In this document: positions 31,556-35,290 of the stretch, one piece after another | Layout: each line of letters begins with the position of its first letter | Position numbering within the stretch: the stretch's first letter is position 1 | NCBI RefSeq assembly: GCF_020165195.1 | Contig: NZ_JAIUHR010000041.1 | Coordinates: 1-35,290 of the forward strand | Direction of reading: 5' to 3' | From: Mesorhizobium sp. CA14 | GTDB lineage: Bacteria; Pseudomonadota; Alphaproteobacteria; Rhizobiales; Rhizobiaceae | Length of the DNA: 35,290 nucleotides | Notes under the pieces: generated by a model | What the model saw: only the letters and a program-made list of their open reading frames with translations | What the model was told of the DNA's origin: nothing | The model's database searches: none | Position numbers and translations under genes: made by a program

Positions 31556-32479
31556 ATGAGGAAATACCTGTTTTCAGCGGGATTCGCGCTTCTGGTGGTG
31601 GCGGCCTCGGTTTCGGTCACGGCTGTCGTGCAGCCTGCTTTCGCCGCGGAGATCAAGTATGTCGTCAACGGCATCCCGATCACCTCCGGCGACATCGCGC
31701 ACCGCGCCGCCTTCTTCAAGCTGCAGCATAAGAAAGGTGATGCCAAGGAAGAGATGATCGACCAGACGCTGCGGCTGGCCGAGGCAAAGCGGCTCGGAAT
31801 CCGCATCTCCGATCAACAAGTCGAGGCCGCCTACCAGCGCTTCGCATCGGGCAACAAGATGCCGCTGGCGAAGCTCGACGCTATCATGGCGCAATCAGGC
31901 GTCACCAAGGAGCACTTCAAGGAATTCATCCGTGCCCAGATGGCCTGGAACCAGGCGCTCGGCGCGCGCTACCGCTCCGGCGAAGGCGGATCGGTGACCG
32001 AGCAGGACGCCGTGCGGCGCATGCTCGACAAGGGCGGCGCCAAGCCGACCGCGACGGAATACATGCTGCAGCAGGTGATCTTCGTGGTACCGGCTTCGGA
32101 GCGCTCCGCCACGCTCGCCAAACGCAAGCGCGAGGCCGATGCCATGCGTGCCCGCTTCAGCGGCTGCAACACCACGCGCGAGTTCGCCAAGGGCCTGCTC
32201 GATGTCACCGTGCGCGACCTCGGTCGCGTGCTGGCGCCGCAACTGCCGTCCGACTGGGCCGAGCAGATCAAGGCGACCAAGGTCGGCGGCGCGACGCCGA
32301 CGCGCGAGACCGAACGCGGCGTCGAGTTCATCGGCGTCTGCTCCTCGCGCGAGGTCTCCGACGACAAGGCCGCGCAAATGGTGTTCCAGGCCGAAGGCAG
32401 CAACGACAAGGACGCCGACGAACTCAGCAAGAAATATGTCGCCGAGCTGCGCCAGAAGGCCAAGATCGTCGAACGCTAG
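31556..32479 (+). CDS. SurA-type periplasmic chaperone/peptidyl-prolyl isomerase
   Basis: A 307-residue protein with a signal peptide (cleavage after AFA, about residue 31). A SurA N-terminal domain follows (IKYVVNGIPITSGDIAHRAA, EEMIDQTLRLAEAKRLGIRI, SDQQVEAAYQRFA) and then a region matching the rotamase part (EYMLQQVIFVVPASERSATL). SurA escorts unfolded outer-membrane proteins, including LptD, to the BAM complex, and its place after lptD fits. The second half is shorter than E. coli SurA, so isomerase activity is uncertain. The gap after lptD is about 220 bp with nothing definite. GGAAGG lies four bases before the ATG. Confidence 0.88.
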   Translation: MRKYLFSAGFALLVVAASVSVTAVVQPAFAAEIKYVVNGIPITSGDIAHRAAFFKLQHKKGDAKEEMIDQTLRLAEAKRLGIRISDQQVEAAYQRFASGNKMPLAKLDAIMAQSGVTKEHFKEFIRAQMAWNQALGARYRSGEGGSVTEQDAVRRMLDKGGAKPTATEYMLQQVIFVVPASERSATLAKRKREADAMRARFSGCNTTREFAKGLLDVTVRDLGRVLAPQLPSDWAEQIKATKVGGATPTRETERGVEFIGVCSSREVSDDKAAQMVFQAEGSNDKDADELSKKYVAELRQKAKIVER

Positions 32480-32554
32480 AGCGACGGGCGTGTCTCGACA
32501 CCGCAACAAGTCCACCTTCCGCCGATGCGTCAGCGGTCCGATCCGCGCGCTCGC

Positions 32555-33589
32555 ATGAGCGGACAGAAGACCGATGCCCCGCTTGCGCTCAGCGTCGGCG
32601 ACCCCTCCGGCATCGGACCCGAGATCGCCATTGCCGCCTGGCAGGCGGGCGACAGCGCCGGCGTGCCGCCCTTCTATCTCATTGCCGACCCCACTTTGAT
32701 CGAAGCCCGCGCGCAGCTGGTCGGCGCGAATGTCACGATTGCCGAGACGCTGCCGGGGCAGGCAGCGCACTATTTTGCCCGGGCCCTCCCCGTTGTACCG
32801 CTCGATGCGCGCCATTTCGACAGCCCGGGAGAGCCGGACCCGGCCAATGCCGCCGGCACGATCGAAGCTATCGACCGTGCCGTTGCGGACTGCTTCGCTG
32901 GCCGCGCCGCGGCGATGGTCACCTGCCCGATCGCCAAGAAGCCGCTCTATGATGCCGGGTTTGGTTTTCCCGGCCACACCGAATATCTGGCGCATCTGGC
33001 CTCACGCCACACCGGCAGGGACGTGACGCCGGTGATGCTGCTGGCCGGACCGGATCTGCGCACCGTTCCGGTGACCATCCACATCGCTTTGGCCGACGTG
33101 CCTAAGGTGCTCACGACGGAGCTGATCGTCACGACCGCGCGCATCACCGCCGCCGATCTCAAGAGCCGTTTCGGCATCGCCCGGCCGAGGCTTGCGATCG
33201 CCGGGCTCAACCCGCATGCCGGCGAAGGCGGTGCGATGGGCTCCGAGGATGCCGCGATTGTCTCCCCGGCGGTCGAGATGTTGAAAGCGGAAGGCATCGA
33301 CGCGGTCGGGCCGCTGCCGGCGGACACCATGTTTCATCCGCGTGCGCGCGCCTCCTATGACGCGGCGCTCTGCATGTATCACGACCAGGCGCTGATCCCG
33401 GCCAAGACCTTAGCCTTCGACGAGGCGGTGAACGTGACGCTTGGTCTGCCCTTCATCCGAACCTCGCCCGATCACGGCACCGCTTTCGACATCTCCGGCA
33501 AGGGCATAGCGCGCCCCGACAGCCTGATCGCCGCGCTGAGGCTGGCGCGCCGGCTGACCCACGGCGGACGGCGGGTCGCCGCCGCATGA
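32555..33589 (+). CDS. pdxA: 4-hydroxythreonine-4-phosphate dehydrogenase
   Basis: A 344-residue enzyme of vitamin B6 (pyridoxal phosphate) synthesis that oxidises 4-phosphohydroxy-L-threonine for condensation by PdxJ. Seen are LALSVGDPSGIGPEIAIAAW at the N-terminus, the zinc-ligand His in FPGHTEYLAHLASRHTG, AGLNPHAGEGGAMGSEDAAI, and MYHDQALIPAKTLAFDEAVN, then LPFIRTSPDHGTAFDISGKG, the complete PdxA signature. The ATG at 32555 places the first strand normally; an ATG at 32525 would add ten residues. Neither has a strong ribosome binding site. Confidence 0.97.
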   Translation: MSGQKTDAPLALSVGDPSGIGPEIAIAAWQAGDSAGVPPFYLIADPTLIEARAQLVGANVTIAETLPGQAAHYFARALPVVPLDARHFDSPGEPDPANAAGTIEAIDRAVADCFAGRAAAMVTCPIAKKPLYDAGFGFPGHTEYLAHLASRHTGRDVTPVMLLAGPDLRTVPVTIHIALADVPKVLTTELIVTTARITAADLKSRFGIARPRLAIAGLNPHAGEGGAMGSEDAAIVSPAVEMLKAEGIDAVGPLPADTMFHPRARASYDAALCMYHDQALIPAKTLAFDEAVNVTLGLPFIRTSPDHGTAFDISGKGIARPDSLIAALRLARRLTHGGRRVAAA

Positions 33590-33596
33590 GGCTCAA

Positions 33597-34442
33597 TTGA
33601 ACGGGCGCACCACGATCGACGGATTGCCGCCGCTGCGCGAAGTGATCGAGCGGCACGGCCTGCAGGCCAAGAAGGCGCTCGGGCAGAATTTTCTGCTCGA
33701 CCTCAACCTGACGGGCAGGATCGCGCGCGCGGCCGGCGATCTCGGCGGGGCGACGGTGATCGAGGTCGGCCCAGGCCCCGGCGGGCTGACACGCGCACTG
33801 CTCTTCAATGGTGCGCATCGCGTGATCGCCATCGAGCGCGACGAGCGCTGCCTGGAGGCGCTGGCAGAGGTCTCCAGCCATTATCCTGGCCGGCTCGAGA
33901 TCATTCCCGGCGATGCGCTGAAGACGGATTTCGCCGCACTTGCCGGCGGGGCGAATGGCGGGCCGGTGAAGATCGTTGCCAACCTGCCGTACAATATCGG
34001 CACCGAGCTTCTGATCCGCTGGCTGACCGTGGCCGACTGGCCGCCCTTCTACCAGTCGATGACGCTGATGTTCCAGCGCGAGGTGGCGGAGCGCATCACC
34101 GCGGGGCCGGGCAGCGACCCCTACGGCCGGCTCGGCGTCCTGGCGGGCTGGCGCACCGAGGCGAAGATCGCCTTCGACGTGCCGCCGCAGGCGTTCACGC
34201 CCGCGCCAAAGGTCACCTCCTCCGTCGTGCATCTGGTGCCACGCCCAGCTCCCCTGCCCGTGGACGCCAGAAAGTTGGGCCGCGTCACCGAGGCCGCCTT
34301 CGGCCAGCGCCGCAAGATGCTCAGGCAAAGCGTGAAGAGCCTGGGCGGCGAGGCGTTGCTGACGCGGGCCTGCATCGACCCGACGCGGCGGGCGGAGACG
34401 CTGAGCGTGGAGGAGTTCGTCAGGTTGACCAACGCGGTTTGA
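33597..34442 (+). CDS. rsmA: 16S rRNA dimethyladenosine transferase
   Basis: A 281-residue KsgA/RsmA enzyme that dimethylates A1518 and A1519 in 16S rRNA late in 30S assembly. Motifs are KKALGQNFLLDLNLTGRIAR, the SAM-binding EVGPGPGGLTRALL, the acidic EIIPGDALKTD, and the catalytic NLPYNI. The C-terminal helical domain ends RAETLSVEEFVRLTNA. The start is TTG at 33597 with GAGG five bases upstream, in the pdxA-rsmA gap of seven bases. The N-terminal TIDGLPPLREVIERHG is typical of rhizobial versions, so a later start would lose conserved residues. Confidence 0.97.
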   Translation: MNGRTTIDGLPPLREVIERHGLQAKKALGQNFLLDLNLTGRIARAAGDLGGATVIEVGPGPGGLTRALLFNGAHRVIAIERDERCLEALAEVSSHYPGRLEIIPGDALKTDFAALAGGANGGPVKIVANLPYNIGTELLIRWLTVADWPPFYQSMTLMFQREVAERITAGPGSDPYGRLGVLAGWRTEAKIAFDVPPQAFTPAPKVTSSVVHLVPRPAPLPVDARKLGRVTEAAFGQRRKMLRQSVKSLGGEALLTRACIDPTRRAETLSVEEFVRLTNAV

Positions 34443-34515
34443 TCGCGGACGCCTTACTGGAACACGGAAGCTGGCGCAATAGATAGCCACGGCGAACCCC
34501 AGCCAGGAGCATGCC

Positions 34516-34809
34516 ATGCCCGTCTATGTCATTTCCGACGTTACGATCCGCGACCGAACTGCATTCGACACCTATCGGAACCGAGCCGCAGCCTCCATCG
34601 CTGCGTACGGCGGACACTACCTTGTCCGTGGCGGCGAAGTGGAAATCCTGGAAGGTAACTGGCAGCCCGGACCGCTGATCGTCGTCGAATTTCCCGATAT
34701 CGACACCGCGCGACGCTGGTACCACTCTGACGAATACGCAGCCGCACTTGAGGTTCGCGACAAAGCGCTGAGCCGCAACCTCATTCTGGTCGATGGCATC
34801 AGGTTGTGA
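34516..34809 (+). CDS. DUF1330 domain-containing protein
   Basis: A 97-residue dimeric alpha/beta-barrel protein. PVYVISDVTIRDRTAFDTYR, AASIAAYGGHYLVRGGEVEI, LEGNWQPGPLIVVEFPD and ARRWYHSDEYAAALEVRDKA are classic DUF1330 marks. Function is unknown; the fold resembles small monooxygenases and Dabb proteins. AGGAGC lies before the ATG. It is 73 bp from rsmA and probably outside that operon. Confidence 0.93.
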   Translation: MPVYVISDVTIRDRTAFDTYRNRAAASIAAYGGHYLVRGGEVEILEGNWQPGPLIVVEFPDIDTARRWYHSDEYAAALEVRDKALSRNLILVDGIRL

Positions 34810-34900
34810 GGCGGTCAATTGCCCGAAAGCCGCGGCGTGATAGTATGCCCCCCTGAAAAACAAAATTGTCGCCTCTCGCCGGAGCAAGGACGCCAAAGGA

Positions 34901-35080
34901 TTGAACAGCGACGAACGCAGGGCGTTGATCGGGGAAAAAGCTCGGCACAACGAAGCGTATGACGTGCGGTTTCGCGCCAAGGTTCAGCAAGCCCTCGACG
35001 ACAGCCGGCCCGACGCTTCCGACGATCAGGCCAAGGTCCACTTTGCCGAGAGACGGGCGACGGCAGCGGGTACCAAGTGA
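34901..35080 (+). CDS. Probable small antitoxin (stability-determinant/RelB-like), weak start
   Basis: A 59-residue frame read from TTG at 34901. The segment HNEAYDVRFRAKVQQALDDS with RPDASDDQAK resembles the C-terminal half of rhizobial 'stability determinant' antitoxins, whose usual pattern is YDxWFRAKVQxxLDDPRP. These pair with RelE/ParE toxins. The open frame continues upstream to about 34853 without an ATG. An ATG at 34845 is one base out of frame across a C6 tract, and one extra C would join them. The gene may be a pseudogene or use TTG. The frame after its stop looks like a broken toxin start. Confidence 0.45.
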   Translation: MNSDERRALIGEKARHNEAYDVRFRAKVQQALDDSRPDASDDQAKVHFAERRATAAGTK

Positions 35081-35130
35081 GGATATCCTAGTCGACCTTT
35101 GCGTTTCGCGAGCCGCCACAGGTCGGCGCT
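35077..35130 (+). pseudogene. Possible remnant of a RelE/ParE-type toxin N-terminus
   Basis: GTG at 35077 overlaps the antitoxin stop (GTGA). Its frame reads VRIS, stop, STFAFREPPQ. RelE/ParE toxins of this group often start like MRLIWSxFALxDR, so TAG (35089-35091) may stand where TGG (Trp) once was. The similarity ends at a REP-like repeat at 35132. Based on 14 residues and position only. Confidence 0.3.
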
Positions 35131-35131
35131 G

Positions 35132-35200
35132 CCCCTCATCCGGCCCTTCGGGCCACCTTCTCCCCGTAAACGCAGGGCTGTCCGGGGAAAGAGAGGGGTG
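35132..35200. repeat. REP-like repeat (CCCCTCATCCGG type)
   Basis: CCCCTCATCCGG, the hairpin GGCCCTTCGGGCC, CACCTTCTCCCCG and, after a short loop, CGGGGA with AAGAGAGGGG. TCCCCG (35161-35166) pairs with CGGGGA (35183-35188). It belongs to the same broad family as the copies at 11264 and 11387. Confidence 0.65.
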
Positions 35201-35217
35201 AATCGAAATGCCGCATG

Positions 35218-35290
35218 CGCATGCCCCGTAAGACGGCGGTTTTCCGTCTACCTTCTGGTTGTCGAGACTCAGAAAGGGACGGGGCATGCG
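35218..35290 (+). ncRNA. Candidate three-way-junction structured RNA leader
   Basis: CGCATGCCCCGT (35218-35229) is perfectly complementary to ACGGGGCATGCG (35279-35290), forming P1 of at least 12 bp. Inside are P2, AGACGG/CCGTCT (35231-35249) with loop CGGTTTT, and P3, CCTTCTG/CAG-A-AAGG (35251-35277) with one bulge. The 3' arm contains an ATG (35286) and a purine-rich AAAGGGACGGGG that could be a ribosome binding site, so the fold may hide the start of a gene beyond the window. It could be a member of a known alphaproteobacterial leader class such as the serC motif, but I cannot confirm that. Strand is inferred. Confidence 0.5.

Noticed and set aside
34799..35287. A 162-codon minus-strand frame at the right end
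   Set aside because: It crosses a REP-like repeat and the structured RNA element and has no domain; most likely chance.
1..35290. tRNA, rRNA, phage, insertion-sequence or attachment-site features
   Set aside because: No cloverleaf, ribosomal RNA segment, transposase or integrase frame, or direct-repeat attachment pair was found on reading both strands; small features could have been missed by eye.

Overview
The window is chromosomal, GC-rich DNA from an alphaproteobacterium of the order Rhizobiales, most like Mesorhizobium or a close Phyllobacteriaceae relative. This rests on gene order (SDR-uvrC-pgsA-moaD-moaE and lptF-lptG-lptD-surA-pdxA-rsmA), an Omp25/31-type outer membrane protein, CTTGAC-N17-CTATAT-like promoters, and several dispersed palindromic repeats of the kind scattered between rhizobial genes. 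That placement comes from recognition, not from a database search. There is no prophage, no intact insertion sequence, no CRISPR array, and no tRNA or rRNA gene that I can see.

Left part (1-10.8 kb). A truncated DinB gene, a LigE-like glutathione S-transferase and a DUF1905 protein lead to ndk, which has its own promoter and terminator. A minus-strand fluoride-resistance operon follows: a fluoride (crcB) riboswitch with an overlapping terminator, two CrcB/Fluc channel subunits and a DUF190 protein. After two small exported or membrane-linked proteins comes the minus-strand cluster pteridine-reductase-like SDR, uvrC, pgsA, moaD, moaE, which covers DNA repair, phospholipid synthesis and molybdopterin synthesis. 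An Omp25/31-like porin-family gene closes this part.

Middle part (10.8-24.3 kb). This is a mosaic of accessory and housekeeping genes, many of them regulator-target pairs: TfoX-like protein, GST, GNAT, a lysine/alanine-rich histone-H1-like protein with a long hairpin-rich 3' end, DinB with a divergent TetR, VOC-DoxX with a divergent AraC-type regulator, rlmJ, and a TetR repressor divergent from an exported AhpD-like protein. The last pair is separated by two 13-bp palindromic operators. A flippase-like membrane protein overlaps a polyprenyl-phosphate glycosyltransferase, and a PcaD-like hydrolase lies divergent from a LysR regulator.

Right part (24.3-35.3 kb). The minus-strand pair pepA-holC lies divergent from the envelope operon lptF-lptG-lptD-surA-pdxA-rsmA. 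This encodes the LPS exporter permeases, the outer-membrane LPS translocon, a periplasmic chaperone, pyridoxal phosphate synthesis and 16S rRNA dimethylation. After a DUF1330 gene, the last 450 bp hold a probable antitoxin gene, what looks like a decayed toxin start cut off by a REP-like repeat, and a striking three-way-junction RNA fold that ends at the window edge.

I see no multi-gene system that is clearly new. The best leads are the fluoride riboswitch-Fluc-Fluc-DUF190 operon, the dual-operator TetR/exported AhpD-like unit, the structured RNA at the right edge and the broken toxin-antitoxin remnant.
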